NCBI GenBank assembly: GCA_946479705.1 | Contig: CAMLHI010000008.1 | Coordinates: 1-25,823 of the forward strand | DNA length: 25,823 nt | Source: an uncultured Oxalobacteraceae bacterium | GTDB taxonomy: Bacteria > Pseudomonadota > Gammaproteobacteria > Burkholderiales > Burkholderiaceae | Reading direction: 5' to 3' | In this document: in pieces, positions 1 through 7,109 of the stretch | Layout of the letters: each line of letters begins with the position of its first letter | Position numbering within the stretch: position 1 is the stretch's first letter | Translations under genes and position numbers: made by a program | Notes under the pieces: generated by a model | Databases searched by the model: none | Seen by the model: only the letters and a program-made list of their open reading frames with translations | Told to the model about the DNA's origin: nothing

Positions 1-223
1 CCAGCGCCTTCGACCTGACCGGCTTTGCGCTCATTGCAACCGCCTGCAAAACACTTCGTCCCGGATTGGGTGAGACTTGGCGCGGGCGTTCTCGGTGATC
101 GGTCCGTGCAGTGGAGTATGCGACGTCGTTGGTGATAACGACCGGTACGAAGAAAGTTTGCCTCAAGCTCCCCGAGTAAGTTAATCTTGGTCAGACCGCA
201 ATTATATTCAACATACAAATCAC

Positions 224-247
224 TCGCGATCACACATCGTCGCGATC
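224..247. repeat. Direct repeat TCGCGATC x2 upstream of the 573-residue protein gene
   Basis: The 8-mer TCGCGATC occurs at 224-231 and again at 240-247, ending 16 bp before the ATG at 264. Each copy contains the self-complementary TCGCGA. It could be a pair of half-sites for a regulator or part of the 5' leader; chance is also possible in GC-rich DNA. The rest of 1-263 holds no gene I can support. An AT-rich patch at about 201-220 is the likeliest promoter region, but I cannot place a convincing -35/-10 pair. Confidence 0.25.
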
Positions 248-263
248 GAACGGAGACAAGAAG

Positions 264-1985
264 ATGAAACGCCACCTATGCTCCGGTGTCCTGACGGCGC
301 TGACCCTGCTGAGCAGCCAGGCTGCCAGCGCCCAGCAAGCCGCTCCTGTTCCGTCCGCACAGCGGGTCGTCGTGCAGGGCCTGAAAGACCAGTCCGAATG
401 GTTCAAGGCGGAAAGCGAGCACTTCGTGGTCTATTCCGACACGTCCCGCTACAACGCCTTCCAGCTCTTGAACAATATGGAAAGGCTCGATTTCATGCTG
501 CGGGCCTACACCAAGCCTTACCTCAGGCCCCGGCCGCGCGAACCGAAGCTCACGCTGTACTTCCACCGGCGCAATGCGGCCCTGGACCGGCACGCGGACG
601 GGAAGCCGCTCGACGCTGTCGGCCTGTACAACAGTTGCAGCGAGGGCGTGCTGGCCGCCGGCATCTTGATGGATCCAATTGTTGAGCTCGGAAATGCGAG
701 TTTGCTCAAGGGGGCCACCAACGATACGCTGAACTACCTGTTCGAAGGCTATGCCCGCCACTTCCTGTACCGCCACACCACCATCCGCACGCCGCGCTCG
801 TTCATCGATGGCTTCGCCCTGTATTTCGCCACGGTCCGCTTCTCCGACGATCAGATGGCGATCGGCCGATCGCCCGTCAATATCGGACGCTACCTGAATT
901 TCCTCGAAGAAGGCAGCCCTGCTAAATTGAGCTATACCGACCTGCTCAACGACAAGGATGACGACAAAGATAGCAGCACGACAGCCGGCGCGGCGGACCT
1001 CAAGCTGGAGGTCGCCGCCCGTTCGTGGCTGCTGACCCATTTCATGCTGTCGACAGAAGACAAACGTACCCGCCTGGCCCGGTATCTCGACCTGGCCAAC
1101 CGCGATGTGCCCGCCACCGCCGCCTTCGAAACGGCTTTCGGCATCAAGCTCAAGCAACTGAGCAATGAGCTGTGGCGCTATCGCCGGACTTCCCTCATTG
1201 AGTCGCAAGTGGAAGTGCCGGCCCTGCCAGCTGCCCGGATCGCCTACACTGACCTGCCCAACAGCGTCACCGACTACGTGATGATCGACGCCACCCTCAA
1301 AGCGTGCCCCAGCCGCGCCACCGGCGAAGCCCTGCTGCGCGACATGACGTCCAGGCCCGACGGCACGCCCCAGCACCCGCTTGCGCGCCTCGCCCTCGGC
1401 CGTGCGCAGATCGACTGGGGGAATCCGGAGGACGCCATCGCCGACCTGGGCGCGCTCGCCGGCGGCGCCAAGGGCAACAACGAAGCCCGGTATTTACTGG
1501 GTATGGCACACTTGCGCCTGGCAAACCGACAGCAAGGTGCAGCCAAGGTGGACAGCCTGGCCGCGGCGCGCCGCAATCTGGCCGACGCCGTCAATGCCGA
1601 TCCGGCATCGGCCGAAGCCGCTTACGCCCTGCTGCGCGCCGAACTCGATTCCGGCGAGGCACTGAGCGACACCGCCTTGACCGCTGCCGAGCTTGCCTGG
1701 AAAAACGGCTCTGGAGTGAACGAATACGCGCGCGCCGTTGCCCTCGTGAATGCCTACGCCGGCAATAGCGCCAAATCGCGCCAAGCCCTCAAGGTGTTGG
1801 CCAACACCGGGCATGACCCCGCCATGGCCACATGGGCGAGGCAATGGCAGAGCAAACTGCAAGAAGGGGTGGCCAGCAGCGAAGTGCTGGCCGAATTGCG
1901 CAGCACACCCGGGTCCGGCAAGACCTTCAAGGCATGGACCCTTTCCCAGGACAGCTGGCACCCACCGCTTCGCTGTCAAAAATAA
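264..1985 (+). CDS. Exported protein, degenerate peptidase-like domain plus helical-repeat tail
   Basis: Predicted secreted or periplasmic protein of 573 residues with no firm function. Residues 1-23 form a signal peptide with an ASA cleavage site before QQAAP. From about residue 45 the chain has the EHFVVYSD motif (52-59) that opens a family of exported proteins related to gluzincin-type metallopeptidases. Where such proteins carry HExxH, this one has FEGYARHF (about 160-167), and the later glutamate-bearing segment reads FIDGFALYF (180-188), so zinc ligands appear lost. Residues about 365-540 are alanine-rich amphipathic helices resembling tetratricopeptide repeats. GGAGA upstream supports the start at 264. 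It stands alone, about 190 bp ahead of the sigma-factor unit. The existence of the gene is secure; the peptidase relationship is inference from motif layout. Confidence 0.8.
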   Translation: MKRHLCSGVLTALTLLSSQAASAQQAAPVPSAQRVVVQGLKDQSEWFKAESEHFVVYSDTSRYNAFQLLNNMERLDFMLRAYTKPYLRPRPREPKLTLYFHRRNAALDRHADGKPLDAVGLYNSCSEGVLAAGILMDPIVELGNASLLKGATNDTLNYLFEGYARHFLYRHTTIRTPRSFIDGFALYFATVRFSDDQMAIGRSPVNIGRYLNFLEEGSPAKLSYTDLLNDKDDDKDSSTTAGAADLKLEVAARSWLLTHFMLSTEDKRTRLARYLDLANRDVPATAAFETAFGIKLKQLSNELWRYRRTSLIESQVEVPALPAARIAYTDLPNSVTDYVMIDATLKACPSRATGEALLRDMTSRPDGTPQHPLARLALGRAQIDWGNPEDAIADLGALAGGAKGNNEARYLLGMAHLRLANRQQGAAKVDSLAAARRNLADAVNADPASAEAAYALLRAELDSGEALSDTALTAAELAWKNGSGVNEYARAVALVNAYAGNSAKSRQALKVLANTGHDPAMATWARQWQSKLQEGVASSEVLAELRSTPGSGKTFKAWTLSQDSWHPPLRCQK

Positions 1986-2117
1986 TCGGCATCGTGCCGT
2001 CCACCATGCCTTCCACGAACGGCGCCGTCACAAAGGCGGTCCGCCCTTCGTTCTCAGCATTGAGAATATCCCTTGAATGGCAGTCTCTCAGCCCTTGGAA
2101 AATATTTCTGGCGGAAG

Positions 2118-2144
2118 GGAATAGTGCGGCTGCGCGCTACGTAT
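2118..2144 (+). promoter_or_regulatory. Candidate ECF-sigma promoter (GGAAT-N17-CGTAT)
   Basis: GGAAT at 2118-2122 is followed after exactly 17 bp by CGTAT at 2140-2144, about 35 bp before the ATG at 2180. ECF sigma factors typically recognise a GGAAC-like -35 and a CGT-containing -10 with 16-17 bp between them. As the downstream operon encodes an ECF sigma factor, autoregulation is likely. This is a motif match by eye, not a mapped start. Confidence 0.45.
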
Positions 2145-2179
2145 ACGCCATACTTCCCACCTGATTAGGAGATTTTGAG

Positions 2180-2536
2180 ATGAAATTATTCGCCCTGGTG
2201 CTCGCCGCATTGGTCAGCAGTTCCGCTCTCGCCGCCGAACCACTCAAGAAGATGGATGGCGCATATGTCGATGCCGCCGGCATGACCGTCTATACCTTCG
2301 ACAAGGACGTTGCCGGCAGCGGCAAGAGTGCCTGCGTCGACGGCTGTCTGAAGAATTGGCCTGCCGTCGCGGCCACCGGCGAGCTGGCCGCGCCGTGGTC
2401 GGCCATCACCCGCGATGATGGCAGCAAGCAGCTGGCTTACAAGGGCAGGCCGCTCTACCTTTTTGGTGGCGACAAGAAAACGGGCGACCGCAACGGCGAT
2501 AAAGTCAAGGAGATCTGGCACATCGTCAAGGATTAA
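2180..2536 (+). CDS. Periplasmic secreted-repeat protein (COG4315-like)
   Basis: Small exported protein of 118 residues. Residues 1-19 are a signal peptide ending ALA before AEPLKK; there is no lipobox cysteine, unlike many relatives annotated as lipoproteins. Two copies of the family's Yx(F/W/Y)xxD motif are visible, YTFDKD at 38-43 and YLFGGD at 93-98, with a cysteine pair CVDGC (52-56) between them. This matches the Secreted_repeat family, whose biochemical role is unknown. It is commonly found beside ECF sigma/anti-sigma pairs, as here: the sigma gene starts 4 bp after its stop. It may be a main output or sensor partner of the sigma system. An AGGAG ribosome site precedes the start. Confidence 0.85.
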   Translation: MKLFALVLAALVSSSALAAEPLKKMDGAYVDAAGMTVYTFDKDVAGSGKSACVDGCLKNWPAVAATGELAAPWSAITRDDGSKQLAYKGRPLYLFGGDKKTGDRNGDKVKEIWHIVKD

Positions 2537-2540
2537 GTCC

Positions 2541-3050
2541 ATGCAGGACGCGGGACGGGACCTGCATGCGCGCCTGCTGGCCTGCCTGCCGCGCCTGCGC
2601 CGTTACGCGCGGGCGCTGACCGGCGATAGCGCCAGCGCCGACGACCTGGTACAGGACACCGTGGAACGCGGCTGGTCGCGCATCGGCCAATGGCGGCCCG
2701 ATGGCGACTTGCGCGCGTGGCTGTTCGGCATCATGCACAACCTCCACGTCGACCAATTGCGCCGCTCGCCTCCGCCAGCGGCCGAACTGGCCGACGACGA
2801 TCTGCCCGCCATGCCATCGTCGGCCCCGCTGGAGCTGCGCGACCTGGAGCGCGCCTTGCAGCAACTGCCTCCGGCCCAGCGCGAAGTTCTGTTGCTGGTG
2901 GCGCTCGAAGAGATGCGCTATGAAGATGTCGCGGCCACGCTCGATATTCCACTGGGCACCGTGATGTCGCGCCTGAGCCGCGCTCGCGAGAACCTGCGCC
3001 GGCTGCTGGCGGGCCAGCCGCCGGCAGCCATCTTGAAAGTCGTAAAATGA
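2541..3050 (+). CDS. ECF-family RNA polymerase sigma factor
   Basis: 169-residue alternative sigma factor that directs RNA polymerase to stress or envelope-response promoters. The sigma-70 region 2 spans about residues 8-75 (DDLVQDTVERGW, then DLRAWLFGIMHNLHVDQLRR). Region 4 spans about 105-155 (LPPAQREVLLLVALEEMRYE, then the helix-turn-helix IPLGTVMSRLSRARENLRRL). Length is typical for the family. I chose the ATG at 2541, just after the upstream stop, because longer in-frame starts would overlap the preceding gene and add residues unlike the family. Its stop overlaps the anti-sigma start as ATGA, so the two are probably made in a fixed ratio. Confidence 0.93.
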   Translation: MQDAGRDLHARLLACLPRLRRYARALTGDSASADDLVQDTVERGWSRIGQWRPDGDLRAWLFGIMHNLHVDQLRRSPPPAAELADDDLPAMPSSAPLELRDLERALQQLPPAQREVLLLVALEEMRYEDVAATLDIPLGTVMSRLSRARENLRRLLAGQPPAAILKVVK

Positions 3051-3829
3051 ACGAAGCCGAATTGCAAGCCTGGGTCGATGGCCGCCTGCCGCCGGACCGG
3101 CAAGCGGCGGTCGACGCCTATCTGGCGGACCATCCCGGCGAGGCGGCGCGGCTGCACGCCTACCGCGCGCAAAATTCGGAACTGCACATGCTGTTCGACA
3201 AGGTCCTGGATGCCCCCGTGCCGTTCGACTTGCCGCCGGCGCCTCCCCAGGTCCCGGCCCGCGCGGCGTGGCGTTTGCCGGCCTGGCAGCGCAGGGCCGC
3301 CATGGTGGCCGTGGTGGTCGGCGCAGGCCTGGCCGGCGGTGCCGCCGGCTGGACACTGCGCGGCAAGGGCATGGACGCGCCCGCATACGCCATGGCCACC
3401 CTGGCGCGCCAGGCCGCCCTCGCGCATGCCGTCTACACGCCCGAAGTCAAGCATCCGGTTGAAGTCGGCGCCGACCAGCAGCAACACCTCGTGGCCTGGT
3501 TGTCCAAGCGCCTGGGCAAACAATTGCGCCCGCCCCAATTGACGCGCCAGGGCTACGAGCTGGTCGGCGGACGCCTGCTGCCAGGCGACACCGGCCCGGT
3601 GGCGCAATTCATGTACACCGATGGCAGTGGCCGGCGAATGACGCTCTACGTCAGCTCAGGCGAAAGCGGCAAGGACGACACGGCATTCCGCTTCGCGCAG
3701 GAGGGCAATGTGGCCGTGTTCTACTGGATCGACGGCAGCTTCGGCTATGCGCTGTCAGCGGCCATCGGAAAGAAGGAGCTGTCGCCAGTCGTCAACGCTG
3801 TCTACGACCAGCTTCAAGCCGAGCGCTAA
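3047..3829 (+). CDS. Membrane anti-sigma factor
   Basis: 260-residue transmembrane regulator expected to hold the upstream ECF sigma factor inactive. The N-terminal cytoplasmic part (about 1-50; EAELQAWVDGRLPP, then a helical segment) has the shape of an anti-sigma domain but no HxxxCxxC zinc motif, so zinc-based redox sensing as in RsrA is unlikely. A proline-rich linker (60-72) leads to one membrane helix at about 84-104 and a periplasmic domain of about 150 residues. That layout fits RskA/RseA-like proteins that respond to envelope signals. The start overlaps the sigma gene by 4 bp. The 3830-4093 gap downstream holds an AT-rich stretch before the porin and nothing else I can call. Confidence 0.85.
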   Translation: MNEAELQAWVDGRLPPDRQAAVDAYLADHPGEAARLHAYRAQNSELHMLFDKVLDAPVPFDLPPAPPQVPARAAWRLPAWQRRAAMVAVVVGAGLAGGAAGWTLRGKGMDAPAYAMATLARQAALAHAVYTPEVKHPVEVGADQQQHLVAWLSKRLGKQLRPPQLTRQGYELVGGRLLPGDTGPVAQFMYTDGSGRRMTLYVSSGESGKDDTAFRFAQEGNVAVFYWIDGSFGYALSAAIGKKELSPVVNAVYDQLQAER

Positions 3830-4093
3830 TGCGCCTGTAAGCCATTCACGCTGCCCGTGCAAGGGCGGCTTCCCCGTTTTGCCCTCGCCGTGCCCGGCTC
3901 CGTGCCAAAAAACCGCAGCACATTCGTGCGCCACCCCGCCTCATTTCGCTCGTTTCCCCTCGTCCGCGTCCCCGCTTTCGAAGAATTCTTCCGTAGGGGT
4001 AACGTTAAATTATAGGGGTGGCGCAGATCAACGAAGCCCTGGGTTTCGGTTCCGCAAATCACTATTCTAAAATATACAAAACAGGAGTTACCC

Positions 4094-5074
4094 ATGAAAA
4101 AGTCCTTGCTGGCGTTCGCTGTCCTCGGCACCCTGGCCGGCGCCGCCGCCGCGCAGTCGAATTCGACCACGGTCTACGGCCTCGTCAATATTGGCCTGGT
4201 CGGTACTCACTCCGATATCGCTGCCACGCGCTGGGCCATCGACAGCGGCGGCTGGTGGGGCTCGCGCCTGGGCTTTCGCGGGACGGAAGACCTGGGCAAT
4301 GGCACCTCGGCCCTCTACCAGCTCGAAGCCGGCTACAACCCCGATACCGGTACCCTGGGCCAGGGCGGGCGCATCTTCGGCCGCCACGCATGGGTAGGCT
4401 TCAAAGGCGATTTCGGCACAGTTCGCCTTGGCCGCTCCTGGACGCCCAGCTACACCCTGCTGACCGACGTCATCGACCCCTTCGAGGATGGCTTGTCCGG
4501 TGCGGCGGAAACCTTCTTCGGCCGCAACGTCTATGCGGCGATCGATATCCGCATGCAAAATGCCGTGTTCTATTCGAAATCGGTGGGCGGACTGAAGGCC
4601 GACCTGGCCTATTCGGCGGGCGAGACCAATGGCAGCACCAAGGCCAACAGCCAGATCAGCGCGGGCTTGACCTACGGCACCGGGCCGCTGAAGGCAGTGG
4701 TCGGCTACGAGGACATCAACGATGTCGCCGGCACCGGCTCGGCCAGGCACGCCTTTGTCGGCGGCACCTACACCGTCGGCATGACCAAGCTGCATTTCGG
4801 CATCGACAAGCAAAAGACCGATGCCGCCGGCGTGACGACCGTGGACGCCAGTGATGTGCTGCTCGGCCTGACCATCCAGGTCAGCGAGGCCGGGCGCATC
4901 CTGGCTTCCTACAACCGCCTGAACGACAAGCTGCCGGCCAATGTGGACATGGCCAAGTACGCGATCGCCTACACCCACGCCCTGTCGAAGCGCACTTCGC
5001 TGTTTACCTCCGCCAGCCACACCAACCTGGACAACGCAAACCGCTGCGACTTCGGCATTCGTCACCTGTTCTGA
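4094..5074 (+). CDS. Outer-membrane porin, Gram-negative (Burkholderiales type)
   Basis: 326-residue general-diffusion porin, expected as a trimeric 16-strand beta barrel in the outer membrane. Residues 1-20 are a signal peptide ending AAAA before QSNS. The mature start (STTVYGLVNIGLVG) is the first beta strand typical of Burkholderiales porins; LGFRGTEDLGNGTSALYQLE is the next conserved stretch, and FGRHAWVGFKGDFGTVRLGR follows. The chain ends in RHLF, the terminal phenylalanine recognised by the BAM machinery. It is slightly shorter than the usual 340-390 residues, so some extracellular loops are short. An AGGAG site lies 7 bp before the ATG. It is monocistronic and converges on the acetyltransferase pair. 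Whether it serves the catabolic island downstream cannot be told. Confidence 0.92.
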   Translation: MKKSLLAFAVLGTLAGAAAAQSNSTTVYGLVNIGLVGTHSDIAATRWAIDSGGWWGSRLGFRGTEDLGNGTSALYQLEAGYNPDTGTLGQGGRIFGRHAWVGFKGDFGTVRLGRSWTPSYTLLTDVIDPFEDGLSGAAETFFGRNVYAAIDIRMQNAVFYSKSVGGLKADLAYSAGETNGSTKANSQISAGLTYGTGPLKAVVGYEDINDVAGTGSARHAFVGGTYTVGMTKLHFGIDKQKTDAAGVTTVDASDVLLGLTIQVSEAGRILASYNRLNDKLPANVDMAKYAIAYTHALSKRTSLFTSASHTNLDNANRCDFGIRHLF

Positions 5075-5084
5075 CCGGGACCGC

Positions 5085-5104
5085 GCGGGGCCTGCGCGCC
5101 CCGC
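5085..5104. terminator. GC-rich hairpin between convergent genes
   Basis: GCGGGGC (5085-5091) pairs perfectly with GCCCCGC (5098-5104) across a 6-base loop, in the 33 bp between the porin stop and the stop of the minus-strand acetyltransferase gene. There is no clear T-tract on either strand, so efficiency as an intrinsic terminator is uncertain; position makes a bidirectional stop plausible. Confidence 0.4.
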
Positions 5105-5107
5105 CTC

Positions 5108-5968
5108 CTAACACAATGCCTGGCTGACGATGGCAAACTGCTGCACAGCCGCATCCTGAACCGGAACGCCGTTGCGTGCCATGATCACCGCGCTGTCGAC
5201 CTGTTCCAGTCCCACCTGCGCCAGCCAGGCGCTCAAACCGCTGGCGGCCGTCACATCCACCCGCACGAACGCGCCGGCATAGGCGCCAGCCCAATACGCG
5301 ACGAGTGCCTTGGCGGCCACGCCATCGGGCGCCACCAGCGGCCCGATCGCATGGCCACGGCCGAAGCGGCGCATGATGGAGAAGCCGGCCAGTTCGCCGC
5401 CACGTACAAGCACGGCGGCTTCAGCCACCCCGGTCAGCTGTGCCACCAACTCGCCGCGCGCCATCCCGCTGGCGCGGTCGGCCAGCGCGATCATCGCGTC
5501 CAGATCGTCCGCGAGGGCAGGGCGGATGGTGTCGCCCGGCGCCAGCGCGGCCGGCGCGCCAGCGGCCAGCACGCCCTGATGCTGGTACAGCGTACCGGTA
5601 GCCTCGAAGCCGAGGCTTTCGTACAGCGGCTGCCCGGCCGCGGTGGCGTTAAGCACCGTGCAGCGCGCGCCGAGCGCTTCGAGCACCAGCTGCATCAGCT
5701 TGCGTCCGATGCCCTTGCCCTGCTGCGCCGCCGAGACGATGATCATGCCCAGCGAGCCATGGCGCTCGCCCTGCATCCAGCACAGCGCCGTGCCGACCAC
5801 CACGCCGCCGGCCTCGGCGACAAAGCCGGTGCCCAGACGATGGACGAACTCCCAGTCCTCGAGGCGATGCGGCCAGCGCACCGCTTGCGACAGGGCGTGC
5901 GCTCCCGGCAGGTCGTTCTCGTTCATGGTGCGGTAGACGATTGCGCTGGCGCTGGTAGGGACGGTCAT
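5108..5968 (-). CDS. GNAT N-acetyltransferase, two-domain (downstream copy)
   Basis: 286-residue cytoplasmic acyltransferase using acetyl-CoA; the acceptor is unknown. The N-terminal GNAT domain (about 10-135) has the acetyl-CoA pyrophosphate loop QQGKGIG (82-88), and YESLGFEATGTLYQHQG is the usual last strand region. A second, C-terminal domain (about 145-280) is of the Acetyltransf_18 type that often follows such GNATs. The start at 5968 is chosen for its AGGAAAG ribosome site; longer in-frame starts run through the neighbouring gene. It lies 32 bp after the homologous gene at 6001-6864, and the first 90 residues of the two are about 49% identical without gaps (44 of 90), showing tandem duplication. 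Confidence 0.88.
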   Translation of the reverse strand: MTVPTSASAIVYRTMNENDLPGAHALSQAVRWPHRLEDWEFVHRLGTGFVAEAGGVVVGTALCWMQGERHGSLGMIIVSAAQQGKGIGRKLMQLVLEALGARCTVLNATAAGQPLYESLGFEATGTLYQHQGVLAAGAPAALAPGDTIRPALADDLDAMIALADRASGMARGELVAQLTGVAEAAVLVRGGELAGFSIMRRFGRGHAIGPLVAPDGVAAKALVAYWAGAYAGAFVRVDVTAASGLSAWLAQVGLEQVDSAVIMARNGVPVQDAAVQQFAIVSQALC

Positions 5969-6000
5969 GGCTGCTTTCCTGCGATTTGTTAAAAGGGGGC

Positions 6001-6864
6001 TTAACCGAGCGACTGGCTGAGCAGCCCAAAGCGGACCACGCCCGGGTCCGAGCGCGGCGCGTCGCCGCGCACCATGGCATGCACGGTTTCCTCCACCTGG
6101 ACCAGGCCAATCTCGGTGAGCCAGGGACTCAGGCCGCTGCTGCCCGGTACGTCGACACGCACGAAGGCGCCCGCATGGGTACCCGCCCAATGCGCGATCA
6201 GCGCCTTGGCACGGGTGGCATCGGGCGCGATGACCGGGCCGATGACATGGCCGAGCCCGAACTTGCGCAGGCCCGCGAAACCGCTCAATTCGCCATAGCA
6301 GTCGATGCCGACCAGCTGCGCCGCGCCCATCAAGTGCTTGACCACGGTCGCGCGCGGCATGCCGACCGCGCGTTTGGACAGCTCGCTGAGCGCCGCTTCG
6401 TCGCGCGGGCCGATCGGCCGTATGCGCTCGCCCGCGCCAGGCGCCACGAAGGGCGTGTGGAACACGCTGCCCTGGTGCTGGTGGACCGTGCCGGCGTGAA
6501 CGAAACCGATGCTTTCGAAGAAGCCGACCCCGCTCGCGGTGGTATGCAGCAGCACATTGCGCTCGCCGGTTTCCTTGAGCATGCGCGTGACCAGTTCGCG
6601 CGCGATGCCCTGGCGCCGGCGATCCGGCGCGACGATCGTCATGCCGAGCGAGGCGTAGTCGGGACCGTGCAGCCAGCACATGATGGTGCCGACAATGCCC
6701 GATTCGTCCTCCGCGACGATGCCTTCGCCGAGTTCCTTGATGAACTTCCAGTCCTCCAGGCGATGCGGCCAGAGCGCCGACAGCGACAGCTTGTGCGCCG
6801 CCGGCAGGTCCTCGTCGCTCATCCTGCGGTATTGGATGGCGCCGTGTGCGGATGGTTTTTTCAT
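6001..6864 (-). CDS. GNAT N-acetyltransferase, two-domain (upstream copy)
   Basis: 287-residue paralogue of the gene at 5108-5968, same two-domain plan. The acetyl-CoA loop reads RRRQGIA (82-88), followed by FFESIGFVHAGTVHQHQG. Shared blocks include WPHRLEDW near residues 32-39 and, in the C-terminal domain, GAFVRVDV followed by SGLS. I start at 6864 because GGGAGGAAG sits just upstream; an earlier in-frame ATG at 6912 lacks such a site and adds residues absent from the paralogue. It is first in a two-gene minus-strand operon, divergent from the aldehyde dehydrogenase. Substrate unknown. Confidence 0.88.
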   Translation of the reverse strand: MKKPSAHGAIQYRRMSDEDLPAAHKLSLSALWPHRLEDWKFIKELGEGIVAEDESGIVGTIMCWLHGPDYASLGMTIVAPDRRRQGIARELVTRMLKETGERNVLLHTTASGVGFFESIGFVHAGTVHQHQGSVFHTPFVAPGAGERIRPIGPRDEAALSELSKRAVGMPRATVVKHLMGAAQLVGIDCYGELSGFAGLRKFGLGHVIGPVIAPDATRAKALIAHWAGTHAGAFVRVDVPGSSGLSPWLTEIGLVQVEETVHAMVRGDAPRSDPGVVRFGLLSQSLG

Positions 6865-7109
6865 GCTTCCTCCCGGTGCATGGATTGCACCATTTTTGCC
6901 ATCATGCCACATGAAAAAGCAGCTGGCGACGGGGTCGATGCAATTCGAAACGATGCGCTTTCCGGTCCACTCAGAACACCAGCTTGTGCCGCTCCGGCGC
7001 GGCGGAACCGCAGAAAATGCTTGGGTATCATCCTTACAATTCAGTCAGACTCCCAAGCCTGGCGGAACGTTTCGGCCGGGACCATTCGGATGCATTGAAA
7101 GGATAGGCA
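6865..7109. other. Divergent intergenic region, GNAT pair / aldehyde dehydrogenase
   Basis: 245 bp between divergent starts. TACAAT at 7035-7040 is a possible -10 for the aldehyde dehydrogenase but no convincing -35 precedes it. It lacks the promoter box shared by three other units of the island (8751, 19090, 21995). GAAAGGATA just before the ATG at 7110 is the ribosome site. No gene seen. Confidence 0.4.

Noticed and set aside
3830..4093. Small gene or terminator between anti-sigma factor and porin
   Set aside because: Only short frames without a ribosome site and no strong hairpin with a T-tract; an AT-rich promoter-like patch before the porin is present but its -35/-10 cannot be fixed.
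6001..6912. Longer start for the upstream acetyltransferase at 6912
   Set aside because: No ribosome site there, extra residues not shared with the paralogue; the ATG at 6864 has GGGAGGAAG.
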